From the NCBI GenBank assembly GCA_963576735.1, contig OY755197.1, positions 9,994,501 to 10,058,500 on the forward strand: 64,000 nt of DNA. The letters run 5' to 3'. This stretch comes from Bedellia somnulentella. Lineage: Eukaryota; Arthropoda; Insecta; Lepidoptera; Bedelliidae. A program made the position numbers and the translations under genes. Positions 1 through 10,162 of the stretch are shown here, in pieces. Each line of letters opens with the position of its first letter. Within the stretch, counting starts at the first letter, position 1. The notes under the pieces are model-generated. The model was not told the origin of the DNA and searched no databases. It saw nothing but the letters and a program-made list of their open reading frames with translations.

Positions 1-1292
1 TTTCTGTCTGGTGTCATATTTAAAAACTTCTTGCATGTTATTAACACGTGGTCTTTAGACTTGCATAGCGGGCATGCGCGTACGGAGTATGTGCGGTATG
101 ATTTGCCCTTGAACCGTGTGTCGCTCGTCGCGGATGTAGTTTGCTTATGTTCGTTTGTAGGCACCGATGTATTAAACGTAGATTTGTTCTGCTTGCCCTT
201 TTTGTTCATAGGTTCGAGAGCAGTAAATTTGCATTCGAGAAAACAGATCAGCTCTTCGAATGATGGTAGGTCACGTTTGCATTTGCGTGCGTCCATATAT
301 GCTGTGTATGTTTCAGAATCCATCTTTTCGGTGATGATGTGCACCAAGATCGGATCCCACGTTGATGTGTCCACTCCAAGGTTGTGTATGGTGTGGACCG
401 TTTCCATGCTGACGTCATGAAGCCGTTTAATCTCGTAGGATGAGTGTTTCTGCATAGTGGGTTGGTTCATGAAAGTTTGCATGAGCTTAGTAAATAGCAG
501 TTGAATGTTGTTGTACCTGCGGTTAAGTATGTCCCAACAGGTGTCGTAATTTTCCGAAGAAATTGTGAGGTGTTGGACGAGACGCTCAGCTTCGCCCTTC
601 AGTTTCCCCTTGAGATGTTGCATTTTTTGCGTTTTGCTCAATGTAGGGTTGTTGTGGATCGCTTCACTGTAAAGATCCGAGAATGCAGGCCAGTTAACGT
701 AGTTACCCGCGAATGTCGGTATCTCCACGTGTGGGGTAGCGTCCTGTCGATGTTTCACGGCGTTCAACCTGCGGTGTAGTTTTGTTTTAATGTCATCGAA
801 CAGGGTTTCATAGGTAGAAAAATCCTCTTCGTATGTTGTGTTTGTACCTTCCAGCAGGTTGTCAATTTGCCAATGTAGGTCGTCGATTGGCTTCCAGCGG
901 GATTGCAGCGATTGTAGTTTATCTTCAATCTCCCAACCTTCAGTCGAATTGTCGATGTGAATGTTTTTCGTCACCCGAAGTAAGGCTCGAAAGTTAGTTT
1001 TTTGTTGATTGATAAGCTCATCCGACTTGGATGGAGATCCCGTACTACCAAATGTGCCGCAGCCGGAAACGTCATCTTCGCCGGGCTTGGTATACGGTTT
1101 TGTTGATAGTATAAGGCGGAGACCATTCTCGTATATTTGTTTTGAGGTGTTAAACTGGTTAGTAGTGAAATACTCATCTGTCTTTTTAAGATATTCACCG
1201 TTTTTTCGAGATGCCGAATCCTTTTTAAAGTTGCCGATTATCTTGTCGATAGCAGCGGTAATTTCTTGTTGTCTTTCAAACGTTGACTCCAT
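1..1292 (-). CDS. BEL/Pao retrotransposon Gag (partial, runs off left edge)
   Basis: Read on the minus strand from an ATG at 1292, one frame stays open for about 430 codons to the window edge. The N-terminal ~150 residues are a helical Gag leader. Around plus positions 610-730 the frame gives EIPTFAGNYVNWPAFSDLY followed by KGKLKGEAERLVQHL, the hallmark of the DUF1759 Gag domain of BEL/Pao elements. Near the edge (plus ~20-75) it gives CPLCKSKDHVLITCKKF, the CCHC-like knuckle that precedes protease in this family. By family knowledge Gag forms the capsid-like particle that packages element RNA. No stop or frameshift is visible, so this copy may be young; Pol would lie beyond the left edge. 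The plus-strand frames here are antisense shadows. Confidence 0.88.
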   Translation of the reverse strand, partial: MESTFERQQEITAAIDKIIGNFKKDSASRKNGEYLKKTDEYFTTNQFNTSKQIYENGLRLILSTKPYTKPGEDDVSGCGTFGSTGSPSKSDELINQQKTNFRALLRVTKNIHIDNSTEGWEIEDKLQSLQSRWKPIDDLHWQIDNLLEGTNTTYEEDFSTYETLFDDIKTKLHRRLNAVKHRQDATPHVEIPTFAGNYVNWPAFSDLYSEAIHNNPTLSKTQKMQHLKGKLKGEAERLVQHLTISSENYDTCWDILNRRYNNIQLLFTKLMQTFMNQPTMQKHSSYEIKRLHDVSMETVHTIHNLGVDTSTWDPILVHIITEKMDSETYTAYMDARKCKRDLPSFEELICFLECKFTALEPMNKKGKQNKSTFNTSVPTNEHKQTTSATSDTRFKGKSYRTYSVRACPLCKSKDHVLITCKKFLNMTPDR

Positions 1293-1734
1293 CACGAAGA
1301 TAAATCAACCAGGAGTTATGTTCAAATTTGATTGATGTTAATGTTGTTAGCTCATAAAAGCGTTGGATGTATGTATGGCCGGAACGTGGCAAAGTACACG
1401 TGGCTGAGTTGCTATGCTGTAACCCGAGAGCATTGTCTCAGTCCGATGTTCTCGTCAAACCGATCGCTAAGTCGATTACAGGAAATCACCCAAACACACT
1501 TGCACTTCACAAAATGTTTCGAAGGACCAAAATGTAGGGGCGCTCTAGTGGAATGTCCCTACGGATGTAGTTGTATCGATGCACGGAAGGTTACTTGTTT
1601 AGGAATGTTAAGTAAAAGAGTGACGCGTGCGATCGTAATGAATGTTTAATTGCCACTGTTTCACGTAAAGTATAAAATCAACGGTCAGCATAATATTTTA
1701 TAGTTACAATACAAATGTACGGCTCGCTCGTACA
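1293..1734 (-). mobile_element. Probable BEL/Pao 5' LTR and leader
   Basis: This non-coding stretch lies directly upstream of the Gag ATG. On the minus strand it contains TATAAAATATT near 1692-1702, a plausible LTR promoter. TTTTGGTCCTTCGAA near 1520-1535 resembles the start of the leader/primer region in insect BEL elements. A TGTACGAG...CTACA span from about 1734 to 1537 could be the LTR. The sequence at 1735 switches abruptly into a Gypsy pol frame, so the LTR edge appears to sit inside an older Gypsy element. Limits are approximate because the second LTR is outside the window. Confidence 0.5.
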
Positions 1735-2838
1735 GATTGCGAGGAGTTGATCGTTGGCGCCATCACCGGTGAGCATTCGAAGACGGAGAGTCCCTGGTAT
1801 GAGAATATTTTACTTAACGGTACGTCCATTACGTTCAAGCTTGATTGTGGCGCCGATGCCTCAGTGATGTCATATGAGAACTTTAAGAATGCTGGTTTCA
1901 AAGACAAAATTCTATTAAAAGGGAAATTTGTGTTGCGTGAAATAAGCCGCCGGAGATTACCGGTGGTAGGATATTTCAATGCATCATTAGTTAAGGGTGA
2001 AATGGAGATGAAACAAAAAATATTTGTATTAAATATTAAGTGTAACAATTTACTAGGACGAGATGCGTGTCAAAAACTTAATTTAATTAAAAAAATAGAG
2101 TTAAATAATGTTACAGTCGGTGCAGAGCCTTATATGAAGGATGATATCGTGTTTAGAAATGAAAGGGTTGTGAGCCCAACTTCTTTAAAAAAAGAAATGG
2201 TCAATAGGATCCATGAGGAGCATTTAGGCATGGAGAAATGTAAAAAGCGCGCCAGAGAGGTGGTATACTGGCCCGGCATGGCAACCGACATCGACAACGT
2301 GGTGGGCGGCTGCGAGTGCTGCCTGCAGAGTTACTCGCCAGCACAGTTACTCAGGGGAAGACAACTAATCGATAAGTTGCCAGTGAGTGATAAAAAACTT
2401 GACCCACAGAGCTACGACCCGCAGTTAGTAGGTAAAGAACGTCACAAGCGAATAGACGTTATGAACAAAAATGATGACGTAGGGTCGCTGCCACTGGAGG
2501 CCGGCGAGAAGGTACGTATGCGTCGCGGCGCGAGCTGGCAAACGGCGCGGGTGCTGCGCGCCGCCGCCGAAATGCGCTTCTACTGGGTGCGCGCCGACGC
2601 GGGCGGCACGTACCGCCGCAACCGACAGCATCTGTTGCGCGTGCGCGACCACTCTGTACCGAGTTATCATTTCGACCGCGATGAGTCGGCCGAAACAGAA
2701 CCGAGTCCGGGGACATCTTCTGCGTGCGCTGTAGCTAACCCACCACCGGCGGCACCGCAGCCCGGTAGCTCCGGTTACGTGACTAGGTCGGGCAGGCGAG
2801 TTATACCCCTAATTCGTTACGGTTATACGAATATATAA
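1735..2838 (+). pseudogene. Gypsy-type pol with two internal deletions, still open
   Basis: A single open frame of about 363 codons (first possible start is a TTG at 1747; no good ATG at the junction). It begins with an aspartic protease, LDCGADASV at ~1840-1866, ending in a LLGRDAC flap/strand motif. It then jumps, without RT or RNase H, to the H2C2 zinc-binding domain of integrase (HEEHLGMEKCKKRAREVVYW ... CECCLQ, ~2212-2325). A second jump removes the integrase catalytic core and lands in the GC-rich C-terminal chromodomain-like/tail region (~2490-2830). Full Gypsy pol is about 1000-1300 residues. Both joins keep the frame. The simplest reading is a deleted non-autonomous derivative; retention as a host gene is possible but unsupported here. 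Confidence 0.75.
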
Positions 2839-3061
2839 ATAAATCTTTTGTTTGTATACATTTTCAAGTAAAATAATAAATAAATATAGGTGAAGGGTGA
2901 AATAAAGAGATTAATTTAAATAACAAACTATTTACTTGTTAAGAGTGTTAAATATAATAATTGTTAAGTTACAATCAGAACTTATTTGTGAGAAGGAAGA
3001 TGTTGTAGGTAGTATCACAATAATATTATGTTTGGGGTACTTATGAAATAAATCAGTTGCT
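2839..3061. other. AT-rich Gypsy 3' flank, possible LTR remnant
   Basis: No gene. The purine-rich string near 2889-2910 (ggtgaagggtgaaataaag) could be a polypurine tract. A TG...CA span from ~2947 to 3071 could be an LTR remnant, but there is no second copy in the window to prove it. Confidence 0.25.
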
Positions 3062-3105
3062 TTGAGTACACAGGCCGTTTCACTGCATCTCCTCTGCTCC
3101 CTACA

Positions 3106-3250
3106 TCGAGGACAAGAGCGTGGTCACGGGTTAACCCGAGGTAGAGGGTTGAGTGATGGAGTGATGTTGAACATGGAGGATGAGATGGCTCGAGGACAAG
3201 AACGTGGTCACGGGTTAACCCGAGGGAGAGGGTTGAGTGACGGAGTGAAT
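3106..3250 (+). repeat. Two-copy tandem repeat inside gag
   Basis: A ~58-bp block starting at 3106 recurs at 3190 with a few substitutions (spacing 84 bp, a multiple of three). Both copies are read in the same frame, giving two Gly/Arg-rich peptide repeats. Confidence 0.8.
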
Positions 3251-4286
3251 GATGGAGCATTTAATCCGTGTAGAGGAATTATGCTAAATGACAATGCTAT
3301 CAGTCGGATGGAATAGTAGGTGCATGATGGACATCCCCTGTCAGTGGAGCATCGTGACGTCAGTTTGATTATTAGGATGCGGAATGTACCTTGCTCTAGG
3401 TCTGAGCAAGTGAGACGCAGACACGTGGATGAGGCTATAAGAAGACGCATCTCTGAAAGCGGTGATGAGGAGAGTGGGTTGGTGCATTCGACAATTGGAC
3501 GCAGGATTATGAGGGAAAGGAGGCGCAGCCGTTCTATCTTGGAACCTGTCGAAGATTCGCTACCGTCAATGAAGAGAGGAAAATCAAAGGTACGAAGTAA
3601 AGATTCCGAAACATCTGATGTTCTTGATAAATTTTTAAGTGTTATGAATCAAGTTAAAAGCTCGCATAAGCCCAAGTTAAATTTTAATTCGAATGTTATA
3701 CCCGAATTTGATCCCATGTCCAGAGTGCAAATCATGCTAACATGGTTAACGAAGGTAGAGGAATGTGCAGAAATTTATGGTTGGGACGAAAAGGAAGTTA
3801 TTCACTATTCTCTACCTAAATTAACTGGTGTTGCAAAGACATGGTGTCAAGGGTTGCCTGCCCTACTATATACCTGGACAGAGTGGAAAAGGAAACTTTT
3901 AGAGTCATTCCCTTATATCGAAGATTATGCCGAGCTTTTGACTGAAATGTTAGCTAAGAAAGTGAGTGGTGAATCGTTGTAACATTATTACTATGCTAAA
4001 ATTAACTTGCTCATTCGTTGTAAAATATCGGGAAAGTGAGTTGTAGATTTCCTTCTGTACGGTGTGGAAGTAGGAACACAGGCGGCGCAATTAAGGGAAC
4101 CCGAGCAAGTTCTCAAATATTTTAGGACTGTTAGGTACGGAAGTAGTCGAGAACCTAACGAAAAGGCAAATGAACGAAAGTTTGTATCAGCTAGGTCTAG
4201 CACAACGAATGGTAGTAATGGTAACAGTAGTATACGCTGCTATAACTGTGATGAAATCGGGCACCCTAGATTTAAGTGCAGTAAAC

Positions 4287-4937
4287 TTGTCTCTTCTTTA
4301 CTCTATCTTGTTCAATCCTGCCACCCCTTTCTATCTAAAAGAACGTTTTCAATTTCTATCTTCTTCCCATAACCTTAATTTACGTTCAGACCATAATCTT
4401 CAATTAACCATTCCCTCTCATTCAACCAATTTCTATGGCTCCTCTTTTTCTGTACACGCTGTGCTTGTGGAACGCACTTCCTGTGGAGGTGCTAAATCAC
4501 TTAATGTGTTCAAGGATCTGGTGAAACAACACTATCTCACTGAAGCGCTGTAATACTGTTGCTTTTTAAATGATATGTATTAATTATATTTCTAAAACGT
4601 ATTTGTGTATTTTATTTAGGTATTTGTATTATTTGTATATATAAAAGTATGTAGTTATGTATGTATGTGTGTTCATATGTGTGTAATATTATATTATTTT
4701 GTGTAATTAATATTTATGTTATTATTTATTATTTCAATTGAATAAGTTAGTTTTAAAGTAAGCTTGTTTTGTGCATCTACCCAGATAACTAGTTTACCGA
4801 TCTCACCTTCCAAAGGTTGTCTGGAAGAGATCGCTTTTAGCGATAAGACCGCCGATTGTACCTCATTGTAAACTGTATGATAATTTCTAATGTAAATTTG
4901 TGTTTGATGTACAATAAAGAGTTATTCTATTCTATTC
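4287..4937 (+). mobile_element. 5'-truncated LINE tail inserted in Gypsy gag
   Basis: The insert ends in an (ATTCT)n tail at ~4924-4937 and is flanked by TAAAC on both sides (4282-4286 and 4938-4942). The frame to ~4550 ends ...SLNVFKDLVKQHYLTEAL then stop, the typical C-terminus of a LINE ORF2. The 3' UTR carries a small hairpin, GATCGCTTTTAGCGAT (~4828-4843), shared in form with LINE ends at ~35.1 kb and ~62.4 kb. Removing the insert rejoins the two gag knuckles in frame. Confidence 0.75.
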
Positions 4938-5067
4938 TAAACCTCTTAACAAATGTACATTATGTGATAAATTAGGTCACCAGGCTTATTATTGCTCAAG
5001 AAAACCAGCAAATAACCGAGATAATAGTCAAAACCAGTTTATTCATAAAGAAAAGACCGAAAAACAA

Positions 5068-5430
5068 GTGGCTCAAATGATGGCAAATGATGCTTCTGAT
5101 GCTAATGCTAAATATATTCTAGAGATGAAAATTTATTATTCGTCTGTCACGTGCCACGTCGATTTAGGGAGTCAATGTTCCGTGATAAGGATCACCGATG
5201 CGAAAACTATTGGATTACAAATTGCTTCAAACGAGCACTTGCCTGTACTTCGAGGAATAGGAGCTAACTTAGTTTGTCCTCTAGTTGTCTCAGTAGCGAC
5301 GGTAGAAGTTCAAGGTCTAAAAGAAGTTATCGATATTTTCATTGTAGAGGATCATGTCATGAATCACCCCGTTCTTTTAGGCCATTCCTTCACAGAAAAA
5401 CCTAATATTCTGATCATTCCAGAGAATTGA
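5068..5430 (+). CDS. Gypsy aspartic protease segment
   Basis: A 120-codon open frame continuing the Gypsy element. It contains CHVDLGSQCSVI (~5152-5187), the position of the catalytic D-[ST]-G, here D-L-G, and ends with HPVLLGHSFTE, the conserved hydrophobic-hydrophobic-G strand of retropepsins. The active-site triplet DLG instead of DTG/DSG suggests damage or a divergent family. It lies between the gag knuckles and RT, as expected for Gypsy pol. The stop at 5428-5430 separates it from RT. Confidence 0.7.
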   Translation: MAQMMANDASDANAKYILEMKIYYSSVTCHVDLGSQCSVIRITDAKTIGLQIASNEHLPVLRGIGANLVCPLVVSVATVEVQGLKEVIDIFIVEDHVMNHPVLLGHSFTEKPNILIIPEN

Positions 5431-5449
5431 TCAAAATAAAGTTCATCTT

Positions 5450-7480
5450 ATGATTGAAAATACCACAGCCGTCCCTAGCAATTCTTTACGGGCAATATCA
5501 GTCATTGTAGATGTTCAGCAAAATTGTAGTGTTTGCGTTACTGGCTCTCTAAGATGTAAAAAGGGTAATGAATACTATCTTTCCCCGGGTACATACAATA
5601 TTATAGATAACTGTGGTACGATTTTGGTGTATAATATTTTTTTGGAGACTATTTATTTTGAAAAGGGTTTTCTTTTGACGAGGGCTCTGCAAAAACACAC
5701 AATGCTAGCTGAAAGCTTCTTAAATACATGTAGCGTAATATTTGATGATGCCACGGTGACCAATGAGTTTAATTGTAACGCAGAGTTAAATCAAGACGAA
5801 CGACAAAAACTACAATGTTTACTCACAAAATATAACGACTGTTTTTCAAAAAGTCTTGGTTTCACCAATGTTACTGAAATGGTGATAGAGCTCGAAGACT
5901 CTGTACCAGTTGAACGATCGCTGGTAAGAGATATAGTCCAGGAGACGACTGAAAGCGGCATCATCAGGGAATCTTCATCACCTTACGCTAGCCCAATAGT
6001 GCTGGTAAAAAGAAAGAACTGGTGAGAAACGATTATGCGTAGACTATCGAGCTCTTAATAGGAAAACGAAAAAGGATCATTATCCTTTACCACGGGTCGA
6101 AGATCAACTAGATTTACTGGCAGGTAACAAGCTTTTTACTTCATTAGACCTAGCATCCGGCTACTATCAAATACCTATTGCAAAAGATTATCGTAGCAAG
6201 ACTGCTTTCGTAACTCCAGACGGCCAATATGAATATGCTCGCATGCCTTTTGGTCTAGTAAATGCGCCGTCAGTATTCCAACGAACTATTAACAAAATAC
6301 TTAATGATGCTAAGGTAAAATACGCGCTAGTTTACATGGATGACATTCTCATACCATCCAAGGACTTACCATAAAGGACTGCGGAGACTTGAGGAAGTTC
6401 TTCAGCTTCTAAGAAAAGGCGGCTTGACTCTGAAATTAAGTAAGTGCTATTTCTTCTTTGCGTCTTTAGATTTTTTGGGGTTCAAGATAAGTTCCGATGG
6501 AATCTTAAAGAAGTTCTTCAGCTTCTAAGCAAATTTATTTTGAAATTGAGTAAGTGCAATTTCTTCTTTGCGTCTTTAGATTTTTTGAGGTTCGAGATAA
6601 GTTCCGATGGAATCCGTCCAGGCAGCCGGAAAACTGATGCGGTATCCAAATTTCCGACACCTAGCAATCGACACAAGCTCCGTCAATTTCTGGGTTTATC
6701 TGGATTCTTCAGAAGATTCGTCAAAGAGTATGCAATGATTACCACTTCCTTGACAGACCTTCTTAAGAAAGATGCATCCTGGGTTTGGGGCTCTACGCAG
6801 GAACAATCCTTTCAAAAGGTCAAAGAAGCGCTCATTAACAGGCCAGTTTTAGCCCTTTACGACCCCGTAGCGGAGACTGAACTACATACGGACGCAAGCA
6901 AGGTAGGTCTGGCAGCGATATTGCTACAGCAAAATTCAAGTGGAATGCTACAGCCAGTTTCTTTCTTCAGCCGTAAAACCAGCGTGGATGAACGTAAGAT
7001 GCATTCTTATGAGCTCGAAACATTGGCAGTCATAGCCTCGCTGAGCCGTTTCAGGGATTATCATAAGATATCTATAAGATTTCTATAAAGAAATACCATT
7101 CAAAATTCTTACAGACTGCAGCGCCCTCAGATCCACCCTGACAAAACGAGATCTAATACCACGATGGTGGGTGCAGTTGCAAGAATACGACTGCACAATC
7201 GAGTACCGTCTGGGTGCACAGATGTCACATGTAGACGCACTGAGCCGAAATCCAGTCGGCCAACCATCAAGCGAGATGCATCTTTTAGATGTGTTGCCGG
7301 TAGTACAAACTGATCGAGACTGGATAGAAACAGTTCAAACTATCGACGATGAATTAAAGAAAATAAAATATATTTTATCTGACACTAGCTTCACTCAAGC
7401 CAGCGACGTGCATAAGAACTATAAACTTAAAAATGACTGTGTTTATCGAGTTGTGGGAGACTCTATTAAATGGTATCTAA
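5450..7480 (+). pseudogene. Gypsy reverse transcriptase-RNase H, frameshifted
   Basis: RT begins with ESGIIRESSSPYASPIVLVKRK (~5950-6020), then a frameshift at ~6024. The next frame gives CVDYRALNRKTKKDHYPLPRVEDQLD, LFTSLDLASGYYQIPI, MPFGLVNAPSVFQRTI and the catalytic YMDDIL (~6333-6350). A further frameshift and a ~116-bp tandem duplication (6395-6614) disrupt the palm/thumb. The thumb and RNase H follow: HKLRQFLGLSGFFRRFV, ELHTDASKVGLAAILLQ, then a frameshift near 7080 and the end of RNase H at ~7171-7260 (QLQEYDCTIEYRLGAQMSHVDALSRNP). A start of integrase (~7330-7480) breaks off. Gypsy RT-RNase H copies element RNA to DNA; this copy is dead. Confidence 0.85.
6395..6614 (+). repeat. Tandem duplication within Gypsy RT
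   Basis: The block 6395-6504 recurs at 6511-6614 (period 116 bp; the second copy lacks 6 bp). Both encode the LSKC-FFFASLDFLGFKISSDGI segment of RT, so the duplication is local, not a second element. Confidence 0.8.
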
Positions 7481-8126
7481 ACTCTTTAAAACCAGGTAGT
7501 GTACGCAGCAAAGTGTACGCGGTAGCGAATAATCCTTCTAAAATTTTATATTGTAAACTAAGTTCTAAGTAACACAAATATTGTAAAAGTGTATTTTTAT
7601 CATAAAACGTGTTTCAAATTTTACTAAGTATCGTTATCAAACATATTATGATCAAATTAAACAAGTTGTAGTGAGAAATATATTTTGGAGATTAATAACA
7701 GACTTTTCGAACAGTTATCTTGTCTTCACAAACGATCTACAAATCTATTTAAGTAACTTATTTAAAAATAATCAGCGACATAGTGAAGTGTACGAAACTA
7801 ATTGGATCCTGAAAGTTTATACAAAGTGTTATCAGTTGTGTCGCCTGCCGTCCGTTGATGAACTTTGAATCATAAATACAAATAAGTTAACGAAATCAGG
7901 AACTAAATTGAAAGCTATTGGAATATTCACCGTGTCTCAACATAGCACGCTTAGCTACGTGTGTTACGATAGTGACCCTCTCGCAGTGCGCATCGAGTTC
8001 TATCCCTTAAATTGCACTAGGCCCAAAAATAATACAGAATAAATAAAAACAAACACAACGTAATCGTTTAAGCAATATTTAAAAGCTGGCGTTAGAGTGC
8101 GCTGGATGTCTTCAAAAAATAACTAA
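7481..8126. other. Non-coding junction, probable LINE 5' UTR
   Basis: Gypsy similarity ends near 7470 and a LINE ORF1 zinc finger starts near 8130. The sequence between is AT-rich with no long frame that looks real. It may be a LINE 5' UTR or an unrecognised repeat. Confidence 0.3.
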
Positions 8127-8580
8127 TTAAGAATATTTAACATGCTGCTTATGCAAAGATAAACTCGACTTACAGTGTGCAAATGTTTCTATTCAGAGAT
8201 TCCTAAATACACTTACAAGGGATCGTAAAGCAGTATGGAAATGTGATAAGTGCATTTCAAAATTACCCAGAGGAGACAACACAAACACCAGTCCAATGAA
8301 CAATGTAACTTTAAGGCCAAGGAAAACAAAACTAAGTTTAAGCAACAAATCACTACAGTCTTTCGACAACCTTAGTATTCTAGACACCACTATAGATCAG
8401 GAAAACCGATCGACAAACGCAATGAACTTTAAAAGTACAGGGGGAACTACTAGCGAGGTTATAACATTAAATCAATTTGAAAAGCTTCTAGACAGAAAAC
8501 TCGAAATTTATTATTATTATCACTCATTCACAAGTTGTATTACCGAACGCTCGTCTTTTGCTAGCAAACACCAGTGGTTA
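8127..8580 (+). pseudogene. LINE ORF1 N-terminal fragment (PHD-like finger)
   Basis: The frame from ~8127 reads CCLCKDKLDLQC ... AVWKCDKC, spaced like the N-terminal PHD-type finger of jockey/CR1-group ORF1 proteins, then a Ser/Thr-rich linker and TLNQFEKLLDRKLE, the start of a coiled coil. It lacks a start codon (TAA just upstream) and stops at 8580 where a different ORF1 begins. ORF1p binds LINE RNA; this fragment cannot be functional. Confidence 0.6.
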
Positions 8581-8597
8581 TAAACCTTTTCTTAATT

Positions 8598-9470
8598 TTA
8601 ATCATGTTGTGTACCGACTGCAATGCTACATGTGGGGATGGTGCCAACTGCTCCAACTGTCATAAGGACCTGTGTTTCTCCTGTTCCAACATTACGGAGA
8701 AAGGATACCGCAAACTGGGTGAAGTGTCGTATCTCGTCCCCGAGGATTCAAAGTCCATCTCCGCAGTGGAACGATGGTGCCCTTGAGGAGATCCTCAGTC
8801 GGCTTGACCTACTGACTCAAAAGCTGGATGTACTCCCCAAACTCATTGCTGATGTCAATGATTTAAAAACAAACATGCAAGACGTCATAAAAAAATGCGA
8901 GTTCGCATGCCTCAAGGTGGACGACTTCGCGACCAAGCTGGACGGATTAAGCGGCCGTGTTGGTGAGTTGGAGGAAGTCAAGAAGTTAATGGAGGTCTCA
9001 CAGGTAGCCGTAGACTCACTGAAGCAGAAGATAGCTGAGAAAGACCAATAGTCGAGGATGAGCAATGTAGAGATCAAGGGTGTGCCACTAAAAAACAATG
9101 AAAACCTCTTTAAAATTGACGAATCACTTGGTGGGCACACTAATTTCAACATTTGTAAGTCTCAAATTAACTTTGTCACTCGCATCCCATCCTTTAACGG
9201 CAAAGAAAAATCTATTATACTTGGCTTTGTTAATCGCTACATTAAGGAGGATTTTATAGCGGCGGCCAGAGGAGAGAAAACTATACTGGCCTCAGACATC
9301 GGATTTGCTGACTCCAATAACCGCATATTTGTCAATGATCACCTTTCGTCAAGTAACAAAAAACTATTAAACGAGGTCAAGCTGCTGGCGAAGGAAAAAA
9401 ATTGGCAATACGTATGGGTGAAACATGCGAAAATCCATGTTCGTAAAAATGAAATGTCTCCCGTTTTGAG
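8598..9470 (+). pseudogene. Second LINE ORF1, frameshift plus nonsense codon
   Basis: Starts with a Cys-rich finger (CTDCNATCGDGANCSNCHKDLC, ~8613-8680). A frameshift near 8720 moves the reading into frame 1, which holds a coiled coil (ALEEILSRLDLLTQKLDVLPKL ..., ~8780-9040). One in-frame TAG at 9049-9051 interrupts it. The frame resumes with NVEIKGVP ... RIFVNDHLSSSNKKLL ... WQYVWVKHAKIHVRKN, the C-terminal RRM-like/CTD region typical of jockey-clade ORF1. The TAG sits where relatives have Trp (TGG), so it looks like a single substitution. Confidence 0.8.
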
Positions 9471-10162
9471 TGCATGAAAGATTATGCGTGTGTGAGTCCA
9501 AGGCTCCTATGGATAAAGGTGAAGGTAGGGCTTGTCCGGATGCGCATAATTTGCGTGTATGCTCCGGACATGTCCAGATCACTATCCGAGAGGGAGGAGT
9601 TTTGGAATTTGTTAGACGATGTTGCGAATGGGTGTGATGAAAATGAGAAAATTGTTATGTTAGGAGATTTTAGTGGTTGGGTTGGTGTGTCACGCAACGG
9701 TTGTGAAAGAGTTTTAGGAAAGTTTGGTGATAAAAGAGTGAACGAGAATGGTGAGAAAGTGATTGATGTATGATTGGAGAGGAATCTTTGTGTTACGAAC
9801 ACGTTGTTTGAACACAAAGATATCCATATGTATACTAGACAGAGAGGAAGTGAGAGAAGTATGATAGATTTTGTGATAGTGGATGTAAGGCTAAGAGCAA
9901 AGGTTGTTGACACCAGAGTCCATAGGGGCATTAACGTTGGCACAGACCACTTTCTCGTGATATCACGATTAAGGGGACTGTGCACGCGTTGGCGTCACAG
10001 GGCCAAAGTGTCGACAACTGAATTTGCGAGAATAAAAGTGGAGAAATTGGAAGAGGATGAAAATATTAGAGATGAATATATGAAGAAATTGGACGACAGG
10101 CTAAGTTGCGTGGAGATGAAGGATGAATTGGAAATAGAAGAAGTATGGGATGTGCTCAAATC
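9471..10162 (+). pseudogene. RTE-like LINE endonuclease fragment
   Basis: At ~9470 the ORF1 sequence switches to an AP-endonuclease-type domain of another LINE. It reads MRIICVYAPDMSRSLSEREEFW, then MLGDFSGWVGV (GDFN-like), NENGEKVIDV, a TGA at 9771-9773, ERNLCVTNTLFEHKDIH, MIDFVIVD and NVGTDHFLVISRL (the DH catalytic pair). The wording matches the RTE-type endonucleases often annotated as craniofacial development protein 2-like. This domain nicks target DNA for reverse transcription. It breaks off at 10162 where the inverted-repeat arm starts. The TGA is probably one base change from a Cys codon. Confidence 0.75.

Larger units (their letters stand above)
3062..5067 (+). pseudogene. Gypsy gag, interrupted by stops and by a LINE insertion
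   Basis: Frame 3062-3316 carries two in-frame copies of an RGQERGHGLTRGRGLSDGV repeat, then stops. Frame 3320-3982 holds the Gag core: WLTKVEECAEIYGWDEKEV ... AKTWCQGL ... WTEWKRKLLESFP, matching the Retrotrans_gag fold of Gypsy elements. After a decayed stretch, frame 4064-4286 ends in a CCHC knuckle (CYNCDEIGHPRFKC). A LINE tail (4287-4937) interrupts here, and the second knuckle (CTLCDKLGHQAYYC) resumes at ~4955 in the same frame once the insert and its TAAAC duplication are discounted. Gag would bind element RNA through these knuckles. Several stops make it non-functional. Confidence 0.8.

Noticed and set aside
31..779. Plus-strand open frames at the left edge
   Set aside because: Antisense to the BEL Gag frame; codon content and motifs belong to the minus strand.
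9482..9985. 167-codon minus frame
   Set aside because: Antisense to the RTE-like endonuclease, which has clear motifs on plus.
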